From NCBI RefSeq assembly GCF_017094485.1, contig NZ_CP064786.1, positions 2,356,001 to 2,420,000 of the forward strand: a stretch of 64,000 nucleotides of DNA. Reading direction: 5' to 3'. The translations under genes and the position numbers were made by a program. This document shows, piece after piece, positions 7,632 to 15,407 of the stretch. A model generated the notes under the pieces. That model was given only the letters and a program-made list of their open reading frames with translations, made no database searches and was not told the origin of the DNA. The DNA is from Natranaeroarchaeum sulfidigenes (GTDB taxonomy: Archaea > Halobacteriota > Halobacteria > Halobacteriales > Natronoarchaeaceae). Within the stretch, counting starts at the first letter, position 1. The number at the start of each line of letters is the position of its first letter.

Positions 7632-8690
7632 TCAGATCACGTCAGTCTGTCGCGCAACCTCTCGCGCCGCCGTCTCGTCGATGCCGTCGCCGAGGATCGT
7701 ATACCGATCGCGAATCTCATGAGCCGTCGTCAGCGCCTCGATAACCTCCTCGTCCTCGAGATCAAGTTCCGCGGCTGTCGTCGGCGCATCGATACTCGCC
7801 AGCGCGTTCCGAATCTCGCGCCAGAGCCCGTTCTCGCCGCCGTGTAGATAGGCGGTCATAATCGAGCCGACGCCGACCTGATGGCCGTGGCTCGCACGTC
7901 CCGGCGCGATCTGATCGAGCTGGTGGGAAAAGAGGTGTTCCGCGCCGCTGGCGGGCCGCGAGGAGCCGGCGATGCTCATGGCGACGCCCGAGGAGACCAG
8001 CGCTTTGACGACGATCCACGAGGACTCTTCGAGGCTGGGACGGATCGAGTCGGCGTTCCCCACCAGCATCTCGGCGGTCATCTCCGAGAGCGCAGCGGCG
8101 TACTGCGAGTAGGGTGCGTTCTTGAGCCGGTAGGCGAGCCGCCAGTCCATCACGGCGGTGTAGTTGCTGATGATGTCCGCACAGCCCGCAGTCGTCAGCT
8201 CCCAGGGGGCGTTCGCCAGAATCTCGGTGTCGGCGACGACCGCGAGCGGCGGCTCCGCAGCGACGCTGTGGCGGGTTCCCTCCTCGGGGACCGAGCCGCG
8301 GTTGCTGACGATACCGTCGTGGCTGGCGACGGTCGGCACGGAGACGAACCCGCGCCCGACGTCGTCGCTGGCCATCTTCGCGATATCGATGGCCTTCCCG
8401 CCGCCGAGGCCGATCAGAAAGCCCGGATCGACATCGCGGGCGCGCTGGATCACTCGCTCGATCGCGTCGAAGCTGGCGTCCTCGACGACGACGACCGCGG
8501 GCTCTTCGTCCCACGAAGAAAACTGTGCCTCGATCCGCTCGCCCGCGAGTTCGTAGGGGGTCGGGCTGGTGACGATCAGCGGCTGGCCGCGCAGGTGGAG
8601 CTCCTCGATGGCCTCTGCGGCCTGGTCGAGGACGCCGTGGCCGACGAGGACGTTCCGGGGCAGGCGGATCCACGTCGATTTGTCGAACAT
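7632..8690 (-). CDS. egsA: sn-glycerol-1-phosphate dehydrogenase
   Basis: 352 residues. It reduces dihydroxyacetone phosphate to sn-glycerol-1-phosphate, which sets the stereochemistry of archaeal ether lipids. Signatures are G-L-G-G-G-K-A-I-D for nucleotide binding (about 95), S-V-P-T-V-A-S-H-D-G, and the zinc-site region with G-S-S-R-P-A-S-G-A-E-H-L-F-S-H and S-H-G-H-Q-V-G. The start at 8690 sits 24-32 nt from a TTTTA-type TATA box; a TTG 72 bp upstream is less likely. It is monocistronic, downstream of the epimerase promoter region. Confidence 0.96.
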   Translation of the reverse strand: MFDKSTWIRLPRNVLVGHGVLDQAAEAIEELHLRGQPLIVTSPTPYELAGERIEAQFSSWDEEPAVVVVEDASFDAIERVIQRARDVDPGFLIGLGGGKAIDIAKMASDDVGRGFVSVPTVASHDGIVSNRGSVPEEGTRHSVAAEPPLAVVADTEILANAPWELTTAGCADIISNYTAVMDWRLAYRLKNAPYSQYAAALSEMTAEMLVGNADSIRPSLEESSWIVVKALVSSGVAMSIAGSSRPASGAEHLFSHQLDQIAPGRASHGHQVGVGSIMTAYLHGGENGLWREIRNALASIDAPTTAAELDLEDEEVIEALTTAHEIRDRYTILGDGIDETAAREVARQTDVI

Positions 8691-8713
8691 ACTCGAACGC
8701 TCTCGGGCCAGCG

Positions 8714-8722
8714 TAAAAGGGG
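8714..8722 (-). promoter_or_regulatory. TATA-like box for egsA
   Basis: CCCCTTTTA on the minus strand lies 24-32 nt before the ATG at 8690, the leaderless spacing seen repeatedly in this window. Confidence 0.45.
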
Positions 8723-8764
8723 TTTCTCCGGCGCGGGCCGTTGCCGCGATCGAACACTGCAAAG

Positions 8765-8795
8765 ACTGTAGTAATAAACTTCGAAAACTGTAGTA
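8765..8795. promoter_or_regulatory. Direct repeat ACTGTAGTA, two copies on one DNA face
   Basis: ACTGTAGTA occurs at 8765-8773 and 8787-8795, 22 bp apart start to start, about two helical turns. The pair lies upstream of the egsA TATA box and downstream of the epimerase stop, so it could be an activator site for egsA. Confidence 0.3.
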
Positions 8796-8811
8796 TTGTC
8801 ATATAGACCGC

Positions 8812-9819
8812 TCAGAGCGTGTCCAGTACGCCCAGCACCCGCTCGGTGTCTTCCCGATCCGGGCCGTTCTCCCGGCCCGTGCGGTCGCTGTCGAGATGAT
8901 CCTCGACGGCCCGACGATAGCCCTCCTCCACGCTGATCGGGTCCCAGCCCAGATCGGCGAGTTTCGCCGTCGAGAGGACGTGCGGATAGGATCGGTACAG
9001 CGGGAACTCCTCCATCTCGATCCCGGCGCTGGCCAGCTCGCGCTCGCCCGCGGTGACGACCTCGATGTCAGCATCGTCCACACCGGCCTCGGCGAGCGTT
9101 TCCGAGATCAGCTCGACCGTCTCGCCGAGCGTGAGCATCCGCCGGTCGCCGACGTTGTACGCCTCGCCGGGCTCGCCGTTCTCGGCGACGACGCGGAGCG
9201 CCTCGGCGACCGCGGAGACGGAGACACGGTGCCAGATGTTCGAGCCGTCGCCCGGAACGAGTACACGCTCGTGGTTCAGCACGCGATCGATCCAGTAGTC
9301 GGTCCGGGCGGTGTAATCGTGGGGGCCGTAGACGATGCATGGCCGGACGCTCATCGCGTTGACGCCCCGTTCTGCGGCGGCAAAGACGGCGCGGTCACCT
9401 TCGGCCTTCCGCGGGCCGTAGCTCTCGGGAGAGTCATCGACCGCCTGCTCGTCGGTGCACTCACAGAGCCGGGTTTCGCCCTCCCGTTTCGGAATCTCCT
9501 CGTCCCCGTAGGCCGAGCCACTGGAGATATATACGTAGGCATCGACATCGTCGAACACGCGTGTCGCCGTCCTGACCTCGCGTGGTTTGTACGCCACGCA
9601 GTCAATCACGACGTCCGGATCGAGCGCAGCGGCCTCCGAGAGATCAGCGTCGTCAGTGCGGTCGCCCTGCTGGTGGGAGACGGCTTCGGTATCGGCAAAC
9701 GGGTTGTCGTGGTTCCCCCGGTTGAACACCGTGACCTCGTAGTCGTGTGCCAGAAACTCCTCGACCGTGTGTCGTCCAATAAAGCGCGTCCCGCCAATGA
9801 CCAGTGCGTGATCGTCCAT
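8812..9819 (-). CDS. NAD-dependent epimerase/dehydratase family protein (extended SDR)
   Basis: 335 residues from the ATG at 9819. The N-terminal L-V-I-G-G-T-R-F-I-G-R-H is the dinucleotide-binding loop of extended short-chain dehydrogenases, followed by V-F-N-R-G. Y-I-S-S-G-S-A-Y-G and S-Y-G-P-R-K-A-E-G supply a Ser/Tyr-x3-Lys-like active site. Members act on nucleotide sugars or related metabolites, but a precise substrate cannot be assigned. It lies upstream of egsA on the same strand with 121 bp between them. Confidence 0.85.
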   Translation of the reverse strand: MDDHALVIGGTRFIGRHTVEEFLAHDYEVTVFNRGNHDNPFADTEAVSHQQGDRTDDADLSEAAALDPDVVIDCVAYKPREVRTATRVFDDVDAYVYISSGSAYGDEEIPKREGETRLCECTDEQAVDDSPESYGPRKAEGDRAVFAAAERGVNAMSVRPCIVYGPHDYTARTDYWIDRVLNHERVLVPGDGSNIWHRVSVSAVAEALRVVAENGEPGEAYNVGDRRMLTLGETVELISETLAEAGVDDADIEVVTAGERELASAGIEMEEFPLYRSYPHVLSTAKLADLGWDPISVEEGYRRAVEDHLDSDRTGRENGPDREDTERVLGVLDTL

Positions 9820-9905
9820 ATCTCTGGCTTCGACGCATCGCACAAAACACTGCCGAAGGGCCGGATTCGATGGGTTGGTTGTATATTCAGGCCCTGTTGT
9901 TTTAG

Positions 9906-9996
9906 GTAATGGCGATAAACATTACTACTGCATGGGTTCGGGCGGTCCGAACCCCGCAGGCTCTGACATGGCCTCAACACGGGGCGATGCCCCGTG
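9906..9996. repeat. Cluster of three perfect inverted repeats (structured DNA/RNA)
   Basis: Within 91 bp are GTAATG/CATTAC (9906-9925), GGGTTCGG/CCGAACCC with a 5-nt loop (9934-9954) and CACGGGGC/GCCCCGTG with a 3-nt loop (9978-9996). An open frame runs through, but hairpin-dense sequence of this type fits an ncRNA, a palindromic transposable-element end or a regulatory leader better than a coding region. Confidence 0.5.
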
Positions 9997-10023
9997 GTTT
10001 TCACGACGACACAAACACCAACA

Positions 10024-10032
10024 TAGTTATAC
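10024..10032 (+). promoter_or_regulatory. TATA-like box for the HTH-10 regulator
   Basis: TAGTTATAC lies 23-31 nt before the ATG at 10055, which supports that start over the longer upstream extension. Confidence 0.5.
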
Positions 10033-10054
10033 ATCTGGCTGTCATGTTGTTCGT

Positions 10055-10696
10055 ATGATCGTTGAGTTCTCGTTTGATGTTTCTACGTTGCAGTCGGCGC
10101 TCACGGAGAGTCCAGGGATGACCGTGGAGATGGACCACATGACATCGACGGATACCGTGGCGCTCCGGAAGTTCTTCTGGGCCAGAGGGGGAAACTTCGA
10201 GGCCTTCGAGTCCGGGCTCGAGGACGACCCGACAGTTCGTGATCCGAAACGGATCACCGAAGCACCGGACAGCCGATACTACCGGGTGATCTATCCCGAT
10301 CACCTTCCGGGGGTAGATGCGTACCGGGCGGTTGTCGAACTCGACGGAATGGTGCTCGACGCACGGACCGATGGCGACGGCTGGACAGGCCGGATACGGT
10401 ATCCGGACAGGGACGCCCTGAACGAGTGGTGTGAACGATGCGAGGGCGCTGGGATCACTGTTGACATCGAAGCGATCTACGATCAGGAGCGCCAGCCGCC
10501 CGAACACTCCTACGGTCTCACGCCCGGACAGCGTGAGGCGCTCGTTACCGCGGCCGAGTCTGGCTACTTCTCGATCCCGCGGGAGACGTCTCTGGCCGGT
10601 GTCGGCGAAGAACTCGGCGTCTCAAGTCAGTCGGCGTCCGAGCGACTCCGCCGGGGAATGATAACGCTGATCGAAAATACGCTCGACGAAGATTAG
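10055..10696 (+). CDS. HTH-10 family (bacterio-opsin activator-like) transcriptional regulator
   Basis: 213 residues. The N-terminal 150 residues form the variable sensor-like domain of Bat-type regulators, without a recognisable ligand motif. The C-terminal 55 residues (L-T-P-G-Q-R-E-A-L-V-T-A-A-E-S-G-Y-F, then T-S-L-A-G-V-G-E-E-L-G-V-S-S-Q-S-A-S-E-R-L-R-R-G) are a textbook HTH-10 domain. Longer in-frame extensions read through the inverted-repeat cluster and are rejected. Its stop overlaps the gltB stop by 4 bp on the opposite strand. Targets are unknown. Confidence 0.9.
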   Translation: MIVEFSFDVSTLQSALTESPGMTVEMDHMTSTDTVALRKFFWARGGNFEAFESGLEDDPTVRDPKRITEAPDSRYYRVIYPDHLPGVDAYRAVVELDGMVLDARTDGDGWTGRIRYPDRDALNEWCERCEGAGITVDIEAIYDQERQPPEHSYGLTPGQREALVTAAESGYFSIPRETSLAGVGEELGVSSQSASERLRRGMITLIENTLDED

Positions 10697-13600
10697 TCGT
10701 CGCTCGACGCGAGCCCGCCGGTCGCGGCACTCGCGTCCGGCGTCGCGCTGGACGGCAGCGTCTCGCGAACGTCTTTGGCACCGTCTTCGAGCACCCGTGC
10801 GTACGCGTCGGGCATGATCTTGACGAACGAATCGAGCAGGTCGTCCCAGTTCTCCAGTACCCACTCCGCCTTTTCGCTGTCCGTGTAGGCGGCGTGGTTC
10901 TCGATCAGTCGGCGGAGCATCGGGATGTCCGCGTCCTCGAGCTCGTGTTCGACCGAGACCATCCCGCGGTTGACCGACTCGGGAAACTCGCCGTCCTCGT
11001 CGAGGACGTATGCGATACCGCCGGACATCCCGGCCGCAAAGTTCCGGCCAGTGTCGCCGAGTACGGCGACGACGCCACCGGTCATGTACTCACAGCCGTG
11101 GTCACCGACGCCCTCGACGACGGCTTTGACCCCGGAGTTACGTACAGCGAACCGTTCACCCGCCATCCCGTTAACGTACAGTTCGCCCTGGGTCGCGCCG
11201 TACAGCGCGACGTTGCCGATCGCCATGTTTGCGGCGGGATCGTAGCTGACTTCCGGCGGCGTCGAAACGGCGATTTTTCCACCCGAGAGTCCCTTGCCGA
11301 CGTAGTCGTTGGCGCTCCCCGTCAAATGCATCGAGATACCGTCCGCGAGGAACGCACCGAAGCTCTGCCCGGCGGTACCGTGCAGGTCGACATCGATGGT
11401 GTCCTCGGGCAGCCCCTCGCCGCCGTATTCGGTCGAGACGGCGTTCGAGAGCGTCGCGCCGACCGCGCGGTCCGCGTTCGAGATCCCCGTATCGATGGCG
11501 ACCGGTTCACCGGTTTCGAGCGCCGGTGCCGCGGCCTCGATCAGGTCGTGATCGAGCTGTTCGTCGACCTCGTGGGTCTGCTCGCGGGTCTTGCGGCGCT
11601 GGTCGCCAGCCGGCTCGACGAGCATGTCCGAGAGGTCGACGTTTTTGGCTTTTGGATGCTCGACATCCGTGCGCTGGTCGAGCATGTCGACGCGGCCGAT
11701 CATCTCGTCGACAGTCTCGAAGCCGAGCTCGGCCATAATCTCGCGTAGCTCCTGGGCGATAAACGTCATGTAGTTGATGACGTTCTCGGGTTCGCCGGGG
11801 AACCGGTTCCGGAGCTCCTCGCGCTGGGTGGCGACGCCGACCGGGCAGGTGTTCTTGTGACACTGCCGGGCCATCACACAGCCCGAGGTGACGAGCGAGG
11901 CGGTCCCGAAGATGTACTCCTCGGCACCAAGCAGGGCAGCAACTGCCACGTCACGGCCGGTCTTCATGCCCCCGTCAGCGCTCACGCGGATCCGATCCCG
12001 GAGGTCGGTCTCGACCAGCATCTGATTGGCTTCGGCGAGGCCAAGCTCCCACGGCAGGCCAGCATTTTTGATCGAGGTGCGTGGGCTCGCGCCGGTGCCG
12101 CCGGAGTGACCCGAGATGTGGACCACGTCGGCGTTGGCCTTGGCGACGCCCGCCGCGATGGTGCCGATCCCCGCCTCCGAAACGAGTTTGACGTTGATGT
12201 CGGCGTCCGGGCTCGACGCCTTGAGATCGTGGATCAGCTGCTTGAGGTCCTCGATGGAGTAGATGTCGTGCAGCGGCGGCGGCGAGATGAGGCCGACGCC
12301 CGGCGTCGCATACCGGACGTGTGCGATCATCTCGTTGACCTTCATGCCGGGGAGGTGACCTCCCTCTCCGGGTTTCGACCCCTGTGCCATCTTGATCTGC
12401 AGTTCGTCGGCCTCCGAGAGGTAATGTGAGGTGACGCCGAAGCGACCCGAGGCGACCTGCTTTACATTGCACTCCTTTTCGGTGCCAAAGCGTTCTGGCG
12501 GCTCGCCGCCCTCGCCCGAGTTGCTCTTCCCGCCGATGCGGTTCATGGCGATCGAGTTGTTCTCGTGGGCTTCCGGCGAGAGCGATCCGAGACTCATCGC
12601 GGCCGTCGAGAACCGCTGGACGATCTCGTGGACCGGCTCGACGTCCTCGACGGGGATCGACTCACGTTCGTCAGTCTCGAATTCGAGCAGACCCCGAAGT
12701 GTCTGGAGTGTCTCCTGCTGTTCGTTGACCTCGGCGGCGAACTCCTTGTAACGGCCGTAGTCGCCCGAGCGGACGGACTGCTGGAGTTTGCCGACCGTAT
12801 CGGGGTTCCACTGGTGGTGGATTCCGTTCGAGCGGTGCTCGAACTCGCCATAGCGGTCGATTTCGGGCTCGTCGTCCCAGGCGTTCGTGTGTCGGTCGGT
12901 CAGGTCCTGTTCGATCTCCTCGAGGCCGATTCCCTCGGTTCGGGCCTCGGTGCCCTCGAAGTACTCGGCGACGAAGTCCGAATCCAGCCCGACGGCCTCG
13001 AAAATCTGCGCGCCCTGGTAGCTCTCGACTGTCGAGATGCCCATCTTCGCCATCGTCTTCAGCAGGCCGTCCTCGACGGCCCCGACGTAGGCGTCGACCG
13101 CCTCGCTGATGTCCGCGCCATCTTCACCCGCCACGATGTCGTCGATGGTGCGGTAGGCAAGGTAGGGATCGACCGCGTCAGCGCCGTAGCCGATCAGCGT
13201 CGCGAAGTGATGAACCTGTCGCGGGCCAGCGGACTCGACGACGAGTCCGGCGTGGTTGCGCAGGCCGTTCCGAACCAGGTGATGGTGGACAGCGCCGGTC
13301 GCCAGCAGCGCCGGGATCGGCACCCTGTCGGGACCGGTCGAGCGATCCGAGAGGACGAGAATCTCGTGGCCCGCCTCGATCGCCGCCTCGGCATCCGCAC
13401 GGACGTCCTCGACGGCCTCACGGAGGTCGGTGCCGCGTTCGTAGGTGATGTCGACAACAGCCGTCGACAGCCCCTCCCGGTCGCTTTCCTTGATTGCCGC
13501 CGTCTCGGCGTCGGTAAGGATCGGCGAGTCGACGACCAGTTGTCGTGCATGGGCAGGCGACTCGTCGAGCAGGTTGCGCTGGTGGCCGATCCGGCTTTCG

Positions 13601-15225
13601 AGGCTCGTCACCAGCTCCTCGCGGATGTAATCCAGCGGTGGGTTCGTCACCTGCGCGAACAGCTGTTTGAAGTAAGAGAACAGTGGGCGGTTGTAATCCG
13701 AGAGGACGGACAGCGGCGTGTCGTCGCCCATCGAGCCGACGGGATCTTTGCCGTCTTTCATCATCGGCTCGATCATGTTCTCCAGTTCGTCGTGGCTGTA
13801 CCCCTGTGTTGCCTGGTGCGATCGCAGTTCCTCGATATCGTTTCGGGGAACCAGATCGTCGAGGTCGGCGATATCGCCGATATGGACCTGCTGGTCGTCA
13901 ACCCACTCGCCGTACTTTGCGTCCGTGAGGTCGTCGAAGACCTCGTCGTCCGGGATGACGCGACCCTCTGCAGGGTCGGCGAGGAACAGCTGACCGGGCT
14001 GAAGCCGTCCACGCTCCTCGATGTCGCCGAAGTCCGGTTCGAGCGCCCCGGCCTCGCTGGCCATAATCAGCGTGTTGTCGGTCGTCACGTCGTACCGACA
14101 CGGGCGCAGACCGTTACGGTCGAGTACAGCACCGATCCGGTCGCCGTCAGTGGCACAGACCAGCGCTGGACCGTCCCACGGCTCGACCAGTGAAGCGTGG
14201 AAGTCGTACCAGTCCTTGCGGTCCTGACTCATGCTGTCGTCCCCACGCCAGGCCTCGGGTACGAGCATCCGCAGCGCGTGGGGGAGATCCCGACCGTCTT
14301 CGAGCAGGAGTTCGAGCGCGTTGTCGACGCTCGCCGTATCCGACTGCTCGGGGTCGTTGATGATCGGCTTGAGCGTCTCGATTTCCTCGCCCAGCCGGTC
14401 GCTTTCGAGGTCGGTCTCGCGGGCGCGCATCCAGTTGATGTTGCCCTGAATGGTGTTGAACTCGCCGTTGTGGATGATGTTCCGGTAGGGGTGTGCGAGA
14501 TGCCACGCACCGAGCGTGTTCGTGGAGAACCGGGCGTGAACCATCGCAAAGGTCGACTCGATGCGTTCGTCCTGCAGATCTGGGAAGTACTCGCCGACCT
14601 GATCGCCCTTGAGCAGTCCCTTGTAGACGAGTGTCTGGCGATCGAGCGAACAGACGTAAAATCGGTCGCTCCCGTCAGGCGATTCCGCTTCGACCCGGTT
14701 TTCGAGTTGGCGTCGGGCGGCGTAGAGCCTCGAATCGAACTCTTCGTCCGTGATCTCGGTCGACGGTGTGACGAAACACTGCCACGTTGCTGGCTCGGAG
14801 TCGAGTGCAGTTTTGCCGATCTCACTGTTGTCCGTCGGCACGGAACGCCAGTGGACGACATCGAGGTCGTATTCCGCGAGTTCGCTCTCGACAAACGCTT
14901 TCAGAGCTGACTGCGCGTCGCCGTCCTTCGGAAAGAAGACCGAGCCGACCGCATACCGTTCGGGTAGTTCGACGTCAACGACAGCATCGAAGAACTTCCG
15001 GGGCGTCTGGAGCATCACACCTGCCCCGTCTCCAGTATTCTCTTCTGCGCCAGTTGTTCCCCGATGTTCGAGGTTCTCCAGTAGTTCGACGCCGTCAGCG
15101 ACGACATCGTGTGAGCTTCCGTCATCGAGATCCATGACGACACCTACACCGCAGTTGGACCGCTCGTCAGTCGGGTCGGCGAGACCCCGCGACCGGTCCG
15201 TAATCGATTCACGTTGCTCAGACAT
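10693..15225 (-). CDS. gltB: Glutamate synthase, large subunit
   Basis: 1510 residues, the full length of GltB. It transfers the amide nitrogen of glutamine to 2-oxoglutarate. The class II glutaminase domain begins at Cys25 (R-S-N-C-G-V-G-V), so a 24-residue propeptide would be removed. Residues about 30-420 are the amidotransferase, then a central domain, then the FMN/Fe-S barrel (about 820-1220) with V-H-I-S-G-H-S-G-G-T-G-A-S-P and C-V-M-A-R-Q-C-H-K-N-T-C-P-V-G cluster cysteines, then the GXGXG domain with A-G-Q-S-F-G-A-F. No small subunit gene adjoins, so the electron donor (ferredoxin or another dehydrogenase) is encoded elsewhere. Confidence 0.97.
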   Translation of the reverse strand: MSEQRESITDRSRGLADPTDERSNCGVGVVMDLDDGSSHDVVADGVELLENLEHRGTTGAEENTGDGAGVMLQTPRKFFDAVVDVELPERYAVGSVFFPKDGDAQSALKAFVESELAEYDLDVVHWRSVPTDNSEIGKTALDSEPATWQCFVTPSTEITDEEFDSRLYAARRQLENRVEAESPDGSDRFYVCSLDRQTLVYKGLLKGDQVGEYFPDLQDERIESTFAMVHARFSTNTLGAWHLAHPYRNIIHNGEFNTIQGNINWMRARETDLESDRLGEEIETLKPIINDPEQSDTASVDNALELLLEDGRDLPHALRMLVPEAWRGDDSMSQDRKDWYDFHASLVEPWDGPALVCATDGDRIGAVLDRNGLRPCRYDVTTDNTLIMASEAGALEPDFGDIEERGRLQPGQLFLADPAEGRVIPDDEVFDDLTDAKYGEWVDDQQVHIGDIADLDDLVPRNDIEELRSHQATQGYSHDELENMIEPMMKDGKDPVGSMGDDTPLSVLSDYNRPLFSYFKQLFAQVTNPPLDYIREELVTSLESRIGHQRNLLDESPAHARQLVVDSPILTDAETAAIKESDREGLSTAVVDITYERGTDLREAVEDVRADAEAAIEAGHEILVLSDRSTGPDRVPIPALLATGAVHHHLVRNGLRNHAGLVVESAGPRQVHHFATLIGYGADAVDPYLAYRTIDDIVAGEDGADISEAVDAYVGAVEDGLLKTMAKMGISTVESYQGAQIFEAVGLDSDFVAEYFEGTEARTEGIGLEEIEQDLTDRHTNAWDDEPEIDRYGEFEHRSNGIHHQWNPDTVGKLQQSVRSGDYGRYKEFAAEVNEQQETLQTLRGLLEFETDERESIPVEDVEPVHEIVQRFSTAAMSLGSLSPEAHENNSIAMNRIGGKSNSGEGGEPPERFGTEKECNVKQVASGRFGVTSHYLSEADELQIKMAQGSKPGEGGHLPGMKVNEMIAHVRYATPGVGLISPPPLHDIYSIEDLKQLIHDLKASSPDADINVKLVSEAGIGTIAAGVAKANADVVHISGHSGGTGASPRTSIKNAGLPWELGLAEANQMLVETDLRDRIRVSADGGMKTGRDVAVAALLGAEEYIFGTASLVTSGCVMARQCHKNTCPVGVATQREELRNRFPGEPENVINYMTFIAQELREIMAELGFETVDEMIGRVDMLDQRTDVEHPKAKNVDLSDMLVEPAGDQRRKTREQTHEVDEQLDHDLIEAAAPALETGEPVAIDTGISNADRAVGATLSNAVSTEYGGEGLPEDTIDVDLHGTAGQSFGAFLADGISMHLTGSANDYVGKGLSGGKIAVSTPPEVSYDPAANMAIGNVALYGATQGELYVNGMAGERFAVRNSGVKAVVEGVGDHGCEYMTGGVVAVLGDTGRNFAAGMSGGIAYVLDEDGEFPESVNRGMVSVEHELEDADIPMLRRLIENHAAYTDSEKAEWVLENWDDLLDSFVKIMPDAYARVLEDGAKDVRETLPSSATPDASAATGGLASSDD

Positions 15226-15407
15226 TAGCGGTACTAGCCATCCGCTCGCATAAGACGCTACTCCTGAATGACTAATGGTTTTATAATTACATACAAGGCA
15301 ATATTAGGCATTTTATCTACATGGTTAATACTACCCATTGTGAACGGGCGCCACGGATAGGGCGGTGAACCGACGCTCAAAAAAATGACTGAATCCGGAG
15401 CAGTGTC
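15226..15407. promoter_or_regulatory. AT-rich intergenic region upstream of gltB
   Basis: A strongly AT-rich island at about 15272-15340 contrasts with the GC-rich surroundings. On the minus strand AATTATAAAACC (about 15276-15287) could be the gltB TATA box, giving a leader of roughly 25-30 nt. No coding region was seen. Confidence 0.45.

Noticed and set aside
7296-7847. Open frame that could be called a hypothetical protein
   Set aside because: Its sequence comes from the hairpin-rich element and then runs antisense into egsA; similar strings are known as spurious calls.
9875-10054. N-terminal extension of the HTH-10 regulator
   Set aside because: It runs through the inverted-repeat cluster and past a TATA-like box placed correctly for the ATG at 10055.
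12565-14193. Plus-strand open frame of over 500 codons inside gltB
   Set aside because: It is the complement of well-conserved GltB domains and has no family resemblance of its own.
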